In this document: one piece after another, positions 35,278 to 45,969 of the stretch | Layout of the letters: each line of letters starts with the position of its first letter | Numbering within the stretch: position 1 is the first letter of the stretch | Assembly: GCA_963680875.1 (NCBI GenBank) | Contig: OY804575.1 | Span: forward strand, 106,982,505 to 107,046,504 | Length of the DNA: 64,000 nt | Source: Bathymodiolus brooksi | Taxonomy: Eukaryota > Mollusca > Bivalvia > Mytilida > Modiolidae | Reading direction: 5' to 3' | The notes under the pieces: generated by a model | What the model saw: only the letters and a program-made list of their open reading frames with translations | The model's database searches: none | What the model was told of the DNA's origin: nothing | Made by a program: the position numbers and the translations under genes

Positions 35278-35949
35278 ATGTTCAGCACTTGCCATTATCA
35301 CTATAATAAACGATTGTCTCATTTTTGTCCGAGCCATGACGAAGTTGTTTGTGACAAGTGTTTACCGGAAAGTCACATAGGATGTCGCAACATTCAGACA
35401 ATCGAAAAGGCTGTCGATACTGCCAAATTTGGGCCAGCTTTAACAAACTTAGAATCTCGCATCAGACATCTATCAGAAGGTTTAACTGATGTTCTGAGAA
35501 GAAACGTAGAAAATCATTCGACATTGAATAACCAAAAACAGTCGATTCGTAAAAAGATCAAAGATATTCGAAAAAATATCAATGCGCATCTCGACAAAGT
35601 AGAAATGGATTTAGGAAATGATCTTATGACAAAATATAACTCGTGCGCTAATGAGATCGAAAAAGAGAGACAAAACTTGACAAGGCTAAAAAACACATTA
35701 GAAGAGTGGACCCGAGAGATAAAAGTGATGAAAGATCACGCCTCGAGTATTCAGCTTTTTTCAATGGCAAAATTGCTTTCTCCTAGACAAAAGGCGAGTG
35801 AAAACATGGTACAGAAGCATTTAGCAAACACAAAAACTTCCAATCTCGATTTCGAAAGTTCAAAAATAGTACAAGATCTAAAGACTCTAGTGCTATCATA
35901 TGGCAAAATAAGTCTTAAGGACACTCCATCGTATATGACTGCTGAATAG
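35278..35949 (+). CDS. B-box zinc finger and coiled-coil half of a TRIM-like gene, ending at an in-frame TAG
   Basis: 223 codons. Residues ~4-36 form a B-box (C5..H8, C17-x2-H20, C25-x2-C28, H33), starting at the first residues with no RING before it. Residues ~50-160 are charged and heptad-like (LTNLESRIRHLSEGL..., EIEKERQNLTRLKNTLEEW), the coiled coil expected after a B-box; then a short linker to TAG at 35,947-35,949. The next ATG (35,959) is in the same frame nine bases later and opens the NHL half, so one codon separates the two. A 'tactttatttag' acceptor at 35,251-35,262 suggests the ATG lies just inside an exon that follows a 5' UTR intron. B-box/coiled-coil/NHL proteins lacking RING are expanded in bivalves; the B-box and coiled coil drive self-association. 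Confidence 0.75.
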   Translation: MFSTCHYHYNKRLSHFCPSHDEVVCDKCLPESHIGCRNIQTIEKAVDTAKFGPALTNLESRIRHLSEGLTDVLRRNVENHSTLNNQKQSIRKKIKDIRKNINAHLDKVEMDLGNDLMTKYNSCANEIEKERQNLTRLKNTLEEWTREIKVMKDHASSIQLFSMAKLLSPRQKASENMVQKHLANTKTSNLDFESSKIVQDLKTLVLSYGKISLKDTPSYMTAE

Positions 35950-35958
35950 AGGAAGAAA

Positions 35959-36750
35959 ATGGCGATTCCGATGTCTATAAATGCTAAATCCTCATTTCCT
36001 ACTGTTAGTAAATTTGAAACTTATGTATTTGGAACAAGTGTGGACGCCATTAGAGGATGTTTCTTACCAGATAACCGACTTCTTATTCCAGATTCAAATA
36101 CCAAAACTCTATTTGTCTGCAGAATAGATGGATCTAATGTGAAGAAAATAAAACTACGATACAAACCGAGAGATGTTTGTCTTATGGATGAACCCCGAGC
36201 TCTTGTAACATGTGGCGACAATGGTGTGATGGTAATCGACATCAGAACGTTGTCGCCGGGGTCGTTGATTGAACCATGTGGCCATTGCTCTGCAGTTACG
36301 TCCGCAGACGACAAAATATTTGTTGTCAATGGCGAATGTAAGATCAGCGTTATTGACATGAAAGGAAAATTTATAAAGCATTATAGCACTCGCTACGACC
36401 CGTACATGATAGCAGCAAGCAAATCAGGAATACTTTATTGGACAAATTACAATAATAATTCTGTCAATTGCATACAACCAAACGGAACCAACCAGAATGT
36501 ATATAATGGATCAGACTTGCGTGAAAGTACCGGAATAGCAGTCGACAACCGGAACAATGTTTTCGTTGCTGGCTGTGATTCGTCAAACATAGTCAAAATC
36601 TCAAGAACGGACAAATCAAACAAAACCTTATATGGCAAAAGAGATGGAGTTAACAGTCCTTTGGGGATTGCTCTGAATGGAGACAAATCAAAGATTATGG
36701 TTATTAACAATTACAAACAAATCACAGTGTATAAAGCACATGCAAATTAA
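35959..36750 (+). CDS. NHL beta-propeller half of the same TRIM-like gene
   Basis: 263 codons, in frame with the upstream B-box/coiled-coil ORF and separated from it by TAG-AGG-AAG-AAA. Blade-like repeats include VSKFETYVFGTSVDAIRGCF, YKPRDVCLMDEPRALVTCG, CSAVTSADDKIFVVNG, DPYMIAASKSGILYWTNY, STGIAVDNRNNVFVAG and SPLGIALNGDKSKIMVI. With the upstream half it would make a normal ~490-residue protein. No other stop or frameshift disturbs either half, so the break is either a recent nonsense change, an assembly error, or a site of read-through or reinitiation. Paralogue at 30,010-30,816. Confidence 0.75.
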   Translation: MAIPMSINAKSSFPTVSKFETYVFGTSVDAIRGCFLPDNRLLIPDSNTKTLFVCRIDGSNVKKIKLRYKPRDVCLMDEPRALVTCGDNGVMVIDIRTLSPGSLIEPCGHCSAVTSADDKIFVVNGECKISVIDMKGKFIKHYSTRYDPYMIAASKSGILYWTNYNNNSVNCIQPNGTNQNVYNGSDLRESTGIAVDNRNNVFVAGCDSSNIVKISRTDKSNKTLYGKRDGVNSPLGIALNGDKSKIMVINNYKQITVYKAHAN

Positions 36751-38600
36751 ATACTAGCTCCGCGGACCAATCATATTTTCCTGTCTGATATTTAGCCGGA
36801 TTAGTGGTCGTAACTTTAACGGATATTCTATTTGGAGAAATATACTTGGCATTTAAAAGCCTACGTTTGAAAAGACATATAGCTAAGTGTACCAGTATCC
36901 ATATTTTCATCGTCCAAATAATTTCCTAAAACCATCCTGTTCCATCTATGAACGAAAACCTCATATTGCATCCATTATTCAGCGTCAAATCTGAAATAAT
37001 TTACGAAGGCCAAAAAAACTTGCATACTATTTGCTGTTGGTGCGTTATATACAAGAATCCTAAGCAATCATATTTTTCTAATATTTATTATGGTAATACC
37101 GTATGAAATGCTTTTGTCTTGTTTTTGTTTTAATTACCGGTATTAACGCAAAATTAAATTTTAATATAATTACTAGACCCCATACACAGTTTTAATTATT
37201 GGTTAGAAGATTGATAAGGTAGTTTATTGCTGTTGATGCCTTTTTTTTATTTATGCAAGGGACAAGGTGCAGAAAGGGCCGATTTTGGTCCCCACGCAGA
37301 TCATTATACTTGTTATGTATATTGTATCCATATAACCTTGTCCTTTTTAAAAACACACACGTATCACAGAGGATGTTTTGTTTTCATATTAAGTTGGGGG
37401 CTAAGATTGACCCTTACTGCACCTTGTCCTTTAATATGTTTTAAATAAAGAAATTAAAAAAATCAGTCTAATCAAAACTAGCGCTTCCAATTGTTGAAAA
37501 CGTAAAGAATGAACGTTAACGGATTGAATAATTCTAAGAATAGACTGCAAAAATCATTTAAAATGAGACTGACCGTCAGAGAGAAAAACTGTCACAAGTT
37601 TCTAATCATTGTGAAATAAATAATGACTTTGGTATCGCTGTGCGTGCGCTAGAATATCTTGTGGGATGGGTAATATAATATAATATAACAGACTTTTGAC
37701 TTTAAGCGTACCTGATGAAGGTTATTCCTGTGTCGTGTGTACTACATTTGATTTACGTTTTTACAACAGGTTTTAATGGTCACTTTCAGGAATTTCTTTT
37801 AGCTATATCGCTACTACCAGAGTAACAACTATAATGAAAAGATCGGTGAAGCATATCCTCGAAACCTTAACTTTAACTGTATTCAATAAACTCAGGCGCA
37901 GCATATTGCGCTACAGGAGCATCAATTATTTACAAATAATTATTATAAGATGACAGAATGATCGAGTAGATAATGTACATACATATTACACAAAAACAGA
38001 TGATAGGTGGTGATACACAAGTTATTACGGTCAGAGGTTACGACTTGGGTCTACTCGACTCATGTTATATTTATTACCAGGCCATATTGGTTGTATAGTG
38101 CATGATATATTTTAAAGTGGATTACAAATAAATTATATCCCAAATAGTGGAAATATTTGAACAGTTTACATTAAAAACTACAGAAATTTTACAATTTAGG
38201 TGGGTAATGAAGGCTCGATCCCACGTGAGTGTTGTTAAGCAGTGATCACACGTCCGCGATCTTGACAACTCGGCCCATGAAAACTTGTGAATTTAAATAT
38301 ATAAAATAAGACTTTAAACAAAAACATTAGTACAATATACATGTACAAATGTAGATGTAATGAAAACTTAGATATCAAACTTAAAAGCTGGAAATGCTTA
38401 CCATTTCAGAAAACGAAATTTAAATCTCATTGAGTATTTTCTTGTTTGTTTTTGTAACCTTCTTAATCTGTTTAAAATAATAATATTTGAACCTTTGGAT
38501 CTTTGAACTATGCACTCTCACACAAATTTACAAACATTTGATGATATTCTTTAAGTACATCGCTGGACGTTAAGCAATAATAAATCATTTATATGTACTT
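36751..38600. other. Intergenic, no gene recognised
   Basis: Contains the dispersed repeat at 37,691-37,761 and an AATAAA at 37,444. Otherwise nothing could be supported. Confidence 0.45.
37691..37761 (+). repeat. Dispersed 'AGCGTACCTGATGAAGGTTATTCC' repeat
   Basis: AGCGTACCTGATGAAGGTTA, 'ttcctgtgtcgtgtgtac' and 'catttgatttacg': the inverse of the copy at 31,851-31,920. Confidence 0.65.
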
Positions 38601-38602
38601 TT

Positions 38603-38608
38603 TTTATT
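38603..38608 (-). terminator. Poly-A signal of the dioxygenase gene
   Basis: AATAAA on the minus strand just after the stop, giving a very short 3' UTR. Confidence 0.55.
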
Positions 38609-38618
38609 CCAAAATATA

Positions 38619-39329
38619 CTACCTTCCACGATTAACAGAAGTGCCTCTTCCTTTGGCAAGTATGATATTATAATTTGCAACATCTATGCAACGGTTCTTG
38701 CGACATACTCGCCGAGGTTTAAGCCATAAGTCAGAGTATTCAGAGTTACAAAATGCACACGAATCATTCACTCCAAGATGTTGATCACCGAAAAAGTACA
38801 TTTGAGAAACTAAAGATTTATGTCCCCTTCTTCCATTCACTTTAAAATGGATATGTGATGGCCGATAACCATCTTCTATTCGATACTTTCCCGGATGAAC
38901 AGTTGAGAATCGGTAATAACCCGAATTATTTGTTTTAAAGTATCCTCTGCACTGAGCACGCCCTTCATATCTCCCCTTAGTATCAGCCTGCCATATTTCC
39001 ATTCGTACATTCGGAATTCGAGTTCGACAGTTGCTTTCATAAACATAACCCTTCACAATCAATTTATGACGTCGGTTCTTGGCAGTATCTTTCTTACACA
39101 ATTTATGTAATCTGGGAAATCCAGGGCGGTAGTAAGGACCATATATATCGGATGTAGTAGGCTTACAACGGCTTGCTGTTGGTTTTTTTGCTCGTTGTCT
39201 TGACTGTGTTGTTCTTCCACTTTGGCGCCGATTTGCTGTCGTCTGATTTTGGCAGTAACATAACGGAAAGATGTCCATAAAATATAACCAGACTAGAACA
39301 CAAAAATAAAGCGACTGTTTCACGTTCAT
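38619..39329 (-). CDS. Secreted intradiol ring-cleavage dioxygenase-like protein
   Basis: 236 codons, one exon, ATG at 39,329 and TAG at 38,619. Residues 1-26 are a signal peptide (hydrophobic core CVLVWLYFMDIFPLC). Residues ~27-55 are a basic Arg/Thr/Gln-rich linker. The intradiol dioxygenase fold follows: GPYYRPGFP (64-72), LIVKGYVYESNC, WQADTKGRYEG, GYFKTNNSGYYRFSTVHPGK, YRPSHIHFKV. By comparison with 3,4-PCD motifs, the non-haem Fe(III) ligands map to Tyr121, Tyr149, His159 and His161, so all four are present. A Cys-rich C-terminus (C191, C194, C209, C214) is unlike cytosolic bacterial enzymes and fits an extracellular, disulphide-bonded product. The family splits catechols between the hydroxyls; substrate here is unknown. 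The AATAAA (38,603-38,608) lies about 11 nt beyond the stop. No neighbour of related function. Confidence 0.85.
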   Translation of the reverse strand: MNVKQSLYFCVLVWLYFMDIFPLCYCQNQTTANRRQSGRTTQSRQRAKKPTASRCKPTTSDIYGPYYRPGFPRLHKLCKKDTAKNRRHKLIVKGYVYESNCRTRIPNVRMEIWQADTKGRYEGRAQCRGYFKTNNSGYYRFSTVHPGKYRIEDGYRPSHIHFKVNGRRGHKSLVSQMYFFGDQHLGVNDSCAFCNSEYSDLWLKPRRVCRKNRCIDVANYNIILAKGRGTSVNRGR

Positions 39330-40240
39330 TTTTTGTGTTTGTACTTACAATACGTTTATTCTTGCACACGGATATAGATTTTTAACAAATATACAAATAT
39401 ATATAATTACATTTTTTTTCATAGCAGTGTGTTTTCCCGTAAAAGTATTTAGTTTCAGGGGAGATGTTTTTACACGGATATAATTATAATATTAACAATT
39501 GTTTTCCTTAATACATTAATCTTAGATAATTGTACAATGTAATCTATTTATATTTCTTGTATATTTTCTTATGCAACAACATCTTTCGTGATACTCATAA
39601 ATTATAGCTAAAAAGATCATTCTTGATAATACGTACGTTTTAATTGTATGATGTTCTCAAAAAGAAAAGGAAAAAAATTATATATTTAAATGGCTTTTGA
39701 ATACTTATTTGCCCTTTTGCTGACAAATAACGAAACTTTTTGGATTAAATTTTAACACATTTATCTATAGCTTATAATAGTTATATTATTAGATTACAAA
39801 TGGAATTAGTCAAATTTGAGGTTAACCAGTACCTAGTCTTATTGTGTATTATATAATAATAGGGGGGGGGGGGAGGGGGGACTAATACATGTCTGAGTTG
39901 AAATACAATTAAATTCAATCCATTTCAATCATGATGTATATTTTGGCTTTGAGCGTACCTGATGAAGGTTATTCTGAACGTACCTGATGAAAGTTATTCC
40001 AGAAACGTCTCGTACTCACTAAATTTGATATCTACGTTTTGATTCCTGCAGATATAAGAAAAAATAATATTTTTTCTAATTATTGTTTGGTTTTTGACTT
40101 TACGGAATCGTTTTTATAACGATAAATGTATGTTTTTTTATATTGTTTGAAATTGTTTTTGTATTTAAGCGATATGATTTTTCAAATTTGAAATAAAATA
40201 TATCTTAACAATATTAGCAATTTTTATAGTAGGGCTAGGG
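39330..40240. other. Upstream region of the dioxygenase and spacer
   Basis: AT-rich, with a G-run at 39,863-39,880 and the dispersed repeat at 39,941-40,041. No promoter element is clear enough to call. Confidence 0.4.
39941..40041 (+). repeat. Dispersed repeat with internal 22-bp duplication
   Basis: 'gcgtacctgatgaaggttattc' occurs twice in a row (from 39,952 and 39,978), then 'cagaaacgtctcgtactcactaaatttgatatctacgttttg'. Same family as 31,851 and 37,691. Confidence 0.65.
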
Positions 40241-40246
40241 TCATGG

Positions 40247-40498
40247 CTATGGTGTTTTACGCCACTTTCAACGATATTTCAGTTATATCGTGGCAGTCAG
40301 TTTTAGTGGTGGAGGAAACTGGAGTATCCAGATAAAACAACCGACCTGTCGCAAGTCACGGACAAATTTTATCACATAATGTTATATCGAGTACACCTCG
40401 TCATTAACGGAATTTTCGAACTCACAACTTTAGTGAGGATAGGCACTGATTGCATTGGTAGTTGTAAATACAACTACCATACAATCACGAGGGTCCCC
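40247..40498 (-). repeat. SINE family B
   Basis: Tail 'atggtgttttacgccactttcaac', CAACCGACCTGTCGCAAGTC, 'tttatcacataatgtta', box-B-like 'cgaactcacaac' and head 'gtagttgtaaatacaactac'. Confidence 0.8.
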
Positions 40499-41070
40499 AT
40501 TTGTATAGTAAGTATATGTGACTGGTTCAAACGATAATCATCAAATGCTTAGACTCATAATAAACACTTAAATGTAATAATATACACACAAGCAATACGG
40601 TTTGGTTGCTATATTACCAGACCTTGAATCCTTCAAAAGTGGTATTTCCGCTCTAATATTTGAAGGATTCATTTCAAGACACTAAATGTGCACTTATCCA
40701 CTGTACATGTTGTAAATACTTATATTGTATATGTTTCTACATTTTGTTTTTGTTTTCATTGTTAATAAAGTCCACTCATGGAATTCGAAGAAGAAGATTT
40801 GATGAAGTATTCCTAACCATTACGGAATATCTGTATCACAGATGACCGCGATCCCGTCTTTCTTTCCTCGGTCATGACTAATCACCGAATTTTCAAAACG
40901 AGTATAAGGAGGGGTATAACAACTGGTGCCTACCCTTTGAGAGCAACTGAGATTATCCTCGGCTTTCAGTGGGTTTTGTGTAGTTCAGTTTTTGGTTTAC
41001 TGTATGTAGTGTTCTGTAGATCCTTGTTGGGTTTTTTTAAATTAGCGTACCTTTTATTTCTTGTTTAAAC

Positions 41071-42168
41071 CACAGGGGCTAGGTGCGTCCGAAGAAAAAA
41101 AAAAAAAAAAAAAATACTATATAATACTACAACTACAAGGGGGCGAACTCACTTGCTTCCATTTTTTTAAGTCGTCGTGTTAAATTGATCGTAACTTCGG
41201 AACGCCTTAATATTTTCAAAAAATGTTTCCACCAGTCGAAAGTCAAGTAATTTTCCTTTCCAAAGAGACCCCAATTGTTAGTGTAGGCCTCCGAACTGCT
41301 GAGGTATCATACACGAACCAAAACAAAACGGCGTGAAAATCCGAAGTCGTAAAAAACGTTGGGTTGACCACTTCCCATCTGTGTACAGACTTTCCCATGC
41401 GTAAACGAGTCATTTTGACTAGCTAAATACTTTCATCCATTCAAATTATGATAAAATTTCTTACCTTACGCCAATTTATATGTCCTTTAAGTCTGTTTTT
41501 GAAAGAAATCCCATTTGCATCCTTGACAAACGCCATAGACGTGAAAATTGAGAGAGTTCTAACGGGCTTTTTGATTGGCTGAAACAGATTGTTCAGCCAA
41601 TCAAACCGCCCGTTAGAAGTTCTAACGGGCTTTTTGATTGGCTGAAACAGATTGTTCAGCCAATCAAACCGCCCGTTAGAACTCTCTCAATTTTCACGTC
41701 TATGGCGTTTGTCAAGGATGCAAATGGGATTTCTTTCAAAAACAGACTTAAAGGACATATAAATTGGCTTAAGGTAAGAAATTTTTATCATAATTTGAAT
41801 GGATGAAAGTATTTAGCTAGTCAAAATGACTCGTTTACGCATGGGAAAGTCTGTACACAGATGGGAAGTGGTCAACCCAACGTTTGTACGACTTCGGATT
41901 TTCACGCCGTTTTGTTTTGGTTCGTGTATGATACCTCAGCAGTTCGGAGGCCTACACTAACAATTGGGGTCTCTTTGGAAAGGAAAATTACTTGACTTTC
42001 GACTGGTGGAAACATTTTTTGAAAATATTAAGGCGTTCCGAAGTTACGATCAATTTAACACGACGACTTAAAAAAATGGAAGCAAGTGAGTTCGCCCCCT
42101 TGTAGTTGTAGTATTATATAGTATTTCTTTATTTATTTTTTTTTCGGACGCACCTAGCCCCTGTGGTT
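41071..42168. mobile_element. 1.1-kb foldback transposon, near-perfect ~480-bp arms
   Basis: The termini CACAGGGGCTAGGTGCGTCC and GGACGCACCTAGCCCCTGTG are exact inverted copies, and the arms stay almost identical inward to about 41,555/41,690. The centre is a ~64-bp hairpin (TTCTAACGGGC...GCCCGTTAGAA) present twice in tandem, centred at 41,619. GTTTAAAC flanks both ends (8 bp), compatible with a hAT-like TSD, though that octamer is itself a palindrome. No coding sequence. Confidence 0.9.
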
Positions 42169-42645
42169 TAAACCGCCTCTCTCGACAAATTTTAGTATGT
42201 TTATGTTGTGATGGAAACTACTAAATGTAGGTCTATTACGGAACAAACCTGACACGACGGTTTTCATATAAATTTAGTGATGAATGGAGATTATATCGGA
42301 TCGTGATCAGCGATGGGTTACCGACAACGCTTCAAACTTATCTAAGGTGATTGAACCAGTAAATGTTTTCAATTTCAATTACTTTTAATACTTGGCAAAC
42401 ACATGTTTCAAATGTGTAATTTTTAGCCTATCCATGTCAGCTTTATTGATTGTAGAAATCTTAGTGCACGAAAAAAAAACCTGCCATAAGGTAGCTGACA
42501 AAGTTGCTCCTTAAGGGAACCCCGGGTCATAGAAATAGGGTCTAGTTTCTCCACTGCGGCGGGAATGAGATACCCCAACTCGCATTTAGGACTTGACGCA
42601 AATGAGTGTCTCGTGTATGGAGAATCGCGTTTCTTTCACATACAT

Positions 42646-43679
42646 CACAGGGGCTTGTTACGATTTTTATTTTTTTTCCGAGTACTCTAAAAACCACAAG
42701 GGAGGAATCTAAAATGTCAAATTTTCATACAACACTTTTTCAAAATAGTTTTGTATTGGTGTCTTGACCTCATTCGCCATAATATTGGTACTAAATTGAA
42801 GCTTAATAAATATATTTTTGATATTTCGATTCCTTTTTGTCATCATCTTTACCTATCTGCAACTTTAAAGCAATACTTCACAGAATTTGCACTGGCCTAA
42901 TCCTCCCTCAATCATGTTTACATGTCAATACGGGTTGAATTCATACGTGTGATTTGATTGGTCGGTTATTTTTAGGTAAGGATTGCAAAGAATGTGTTGA
43001 TTGGTCAGTGATTTTGCATTTTTTACCTAGCTAGAACACTGTTGTGACTGTGAAATGAATACGATCACAAGGAGTCAATGATATGTCCAGAAAAATAAAC
43101 AGGAAGTTCGAAAATCCCCCCCCCCCTTTATTTTTTGGCTTGCAATACCGGTACCAGATTTCAAGTTGTTTGCATAGAACGGGATTTAAAACGATATATA
43201 TTGTATTTATTACTTTCATCAGATCAAAATCTATCTAAAATAAACAATCATTTATACATGTATTAACTATATGAGAGGAAAAAATGAGAATTTCAGACTT
43301 TCAACTCATGTGCGACTCTTACGATAGTAAACTGGGGTAAACAAATTACCTAAAAATAACCGACCAATCAAATCGCACGTATGAATTCACCCGTATTGAC
43401 ATGTAAACATGATTGAGGGAGGATTAGGCCAGTGCAAATTCTGTGAAGTATTGCTTTGAAGTTGCAGATAGGTAAAGATGATGACAAAAAGGAATCGAAA
43501 TATCAAAAATATATTTATTAAGCTTCAATTTAGTACCAATATTATGGCGAATGAGGTCAAGACACCAATACAAAACTATTTTGAAAAAGTGTTGTATGAA
43601 AATTTGACATTTTAGATTCCTCCCTTGTGGTTTTTAGAGTACTCGGGAAAAAAAATAAAAATCGTAACAAGCCCCTGTG
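42646..43679. mobile_element. 1.03-kb foldback transposon with the same kind of ends
   Basis: CACAGGGGCTTGTTACGATT at the left and AATCGTAACAAGCCCCTGTG at the right. The arms are ~335 bp (to about 42,985 and from about 43,338), nearly identical. The ~350-bp middle is unpaired and non-coding. CATACAT (7 bp) flanks both ends. The ends share CACAGGGGCT with the element 477 bp to the left. Confidence 0.9.
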
Positions 43680-44057
43680 CATACATTAGCGATATCAGTA
43701 AGTAAAATTTCCCCGAAACCACGAACACGTACAAAGCGACATAACTCGCGAATCATTCTCATTATCAAATAATTGAAACCGCAGAATTCGACAGGAATAA
43801 TGCATATATTTGAGGCTTTCGATCGCGAGTACCAAGTCTGAGTGCATAAATGAGTTAAATGACTCATAAGATAAAATAAAAGAGCAATAGCTCGTATATA
43901 AAATGGAATACCACAACAGGAAGTAAGATCAGGTGCTACGGAGGGGTTATTCCAGCCTGTACTATTTATGGCACCTCCCATGTGCAGTTCTAATCATCAA
44001 AGCTTACCTGATGAAAGAACTGTATTACATAGATCTAATACTAGTAAGTACATTGTG

Positions 44058-44310
44058 ACCACGCCACCTAATTTCAACAATATTTCAGTTATAAATATCG
44101 TGCCTGTAAGTTTTATTGGTAGAGGAAACCGGATTACCCTGGGAAAACCACCGACCTGCGGCAAATCACTGACCAACTTTATCACATAATGTTGTACTCT
44201 TCGCCCTGAGCGGGATTCGAACTCACAACATCAGTGGTGATAGGCACTGATTGCATAGGTAGTTGTAAATCCAACTACCATACGATCACGACCACGACGA
44301 CGGTCCCTGA
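44058..44310 (-). repeat. SINE family B, well preserved
   Basis: 'atttcaacaatatttcagttataaatatcgtgcc', GGAAAACCACCGACCTGCGG, CAACTTTATCACATAATGTT, box-B-like GGGATTCGAACTCAC and the head GTAGTTGTAAATCCAACTAC. Confidence 0.85.
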
Positions 44311-44421
44311 GAATGTTTGATTTGTCTATTTAGATAGCAAGTACATATGTACTATGTTTATCAAATTGAATGATTTTGTTTCAATCGATATATATTGTTA
44401 CATTATCTAACATTAAGTATG

Positions 44422-45887
44422 TAAAACCGGGCTGGTCAGTTGGGTATATAAATAACGAGCTGATCCTAGTTATATATAATTTATTTCGTCATCTATGGGG
44501 GTTTTAACCCTGTAAATAACAATTAACAGGTAAGTATATGAAATACACATTCACACGATGAAATTGACATTCAAGTACAAAAGAATAACATGTAAACACA
44601 ATAACATAAATCAATACAATAGTAAACAATAAGTTGTATCTTGTTTTCGACTACATATAAGGTATGAAAGTGTATGAATAAAATATAAAGATTTACGGGT
44701 GTGAACTGTGTTAATATTGCATATGTTTTAAAGGGATTCCGTAGTACAAAATATAGTATCTGTCAAGCTGTTTTAATATCACGATAATATGAAATATCTG
44801 TATCCGACAGTGAAATATCGTACATGAAGAATAGCAATTCTTGTGAATAAAATCGTATTCGCAAATTAACCAATTTACGAATTAGTATACACACAAACAA
44901 AGTTTGTTTACAAAGTTACACAATACAATTACAAAACACTCAATTACCTGTCTGTGGGACCAGGTTTCACCAAAATAAACACATTATGATAGGCTACATG
45001 ATAGCAATTCTCCTGAAAAATATACAATTAAGGATGCTCTCAGTTTCTTGCATAATCAGCAAAATGTATAATTGCTACTCAATATTTCAATCCGGCATTA
45101 GAATATCATTTACATCATGTTATGCCGCATTTCATAACCAAGTTCATTTTTACATTGAAACTATTAAAAATATATTAGAAAATAATTACTCACTGTTATT
45201 AAACAATAATTAAGGAGATTCAATACAGTGATTATCAAGTTAAAAACTATTATCAATTAACGTAATATACTTGTAGTTATCTACGTTTCACTCACTCATT
45301 CATTCATTCATTCATTCATTCGTTCATAAAAAAAATGGTCAGGTCGAAGGTCTAAGTTTCTAATTTCCCCAAAATGAATAAATACAGAAAATGACAAGAA
45401 AAGCATAAATACCTTCAATTATAATCAGTTGGAATATAATTCAATCTAGGATTTTAATAAAGATATTCGAATTCCAAAGAATCAGTATCAGAAATTTGTG
45501 GAGCGTCTTGGACCTTCCAAAGCCAATACCCGTTTTTAAATCTAACTCAAAAGCGAAGAATCAATCAGAAGGACTGAATTCAGAATTTCGGAAACTTTGA
45601 ACCAATAGAAAGCATGATAAGAATATCCAAGGAAAGAAATGATTCCAAGGCATGTGACATACCAAGCATGTTCATCCAGGTGTGTCGTTATCTAATCAAT
45701 AAACAATACTAGAGTAGTTTTAATGAGATCGATAATTATAGCTCATTTAATAATTTATTAATATAATATATAAAAGTAATTATATACAAGTTGAAATATT
45801 TTATTTAAGACATATGCGAAGTTGTTAATTACTGAATACATAATTATGAAATAAAACTATTACTATGGTAAAATACACCCTATCACA
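44422..45887 (-). repeat. 3' LTR, 1,466 bp (long form)
   Basis: In element sense it starts TGTGATAGGGTGTATTTTAC directly after the polypurine tract and ends CCCGGTTTTA. It contains two blocks absent from the other LTR: 44,510-44,947 (438 bp) and about 44,969-45,589 (621 bp). The second holds a (CATT)n microsatellite at 45,293-45,330. Confidence 0.92.
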
Positions 45888-45901
45888 TTCTCCCCCGCCT
45901 T
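45888..45901 (-). promoter_or_regulatory. Polypurine tract
   Basis: AAGGCGGGGGAGAA in element sense, abutting the TGTG start of the 3' LTR; the usual plus-strand primer site. Confidence 0.85.
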
Positions 45902-45969
45902 GCAGAAATGGTGTCCCCACCATTTAATACAATAGGAAGAGTGACAGTATTCAATAATTAAATATACAA

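Noticed and set aside
43634..43981. 115-codon minus-strand frame
   Set aside because: It straddles the right arm and boundary of the foldback element and has no recognisable domain.
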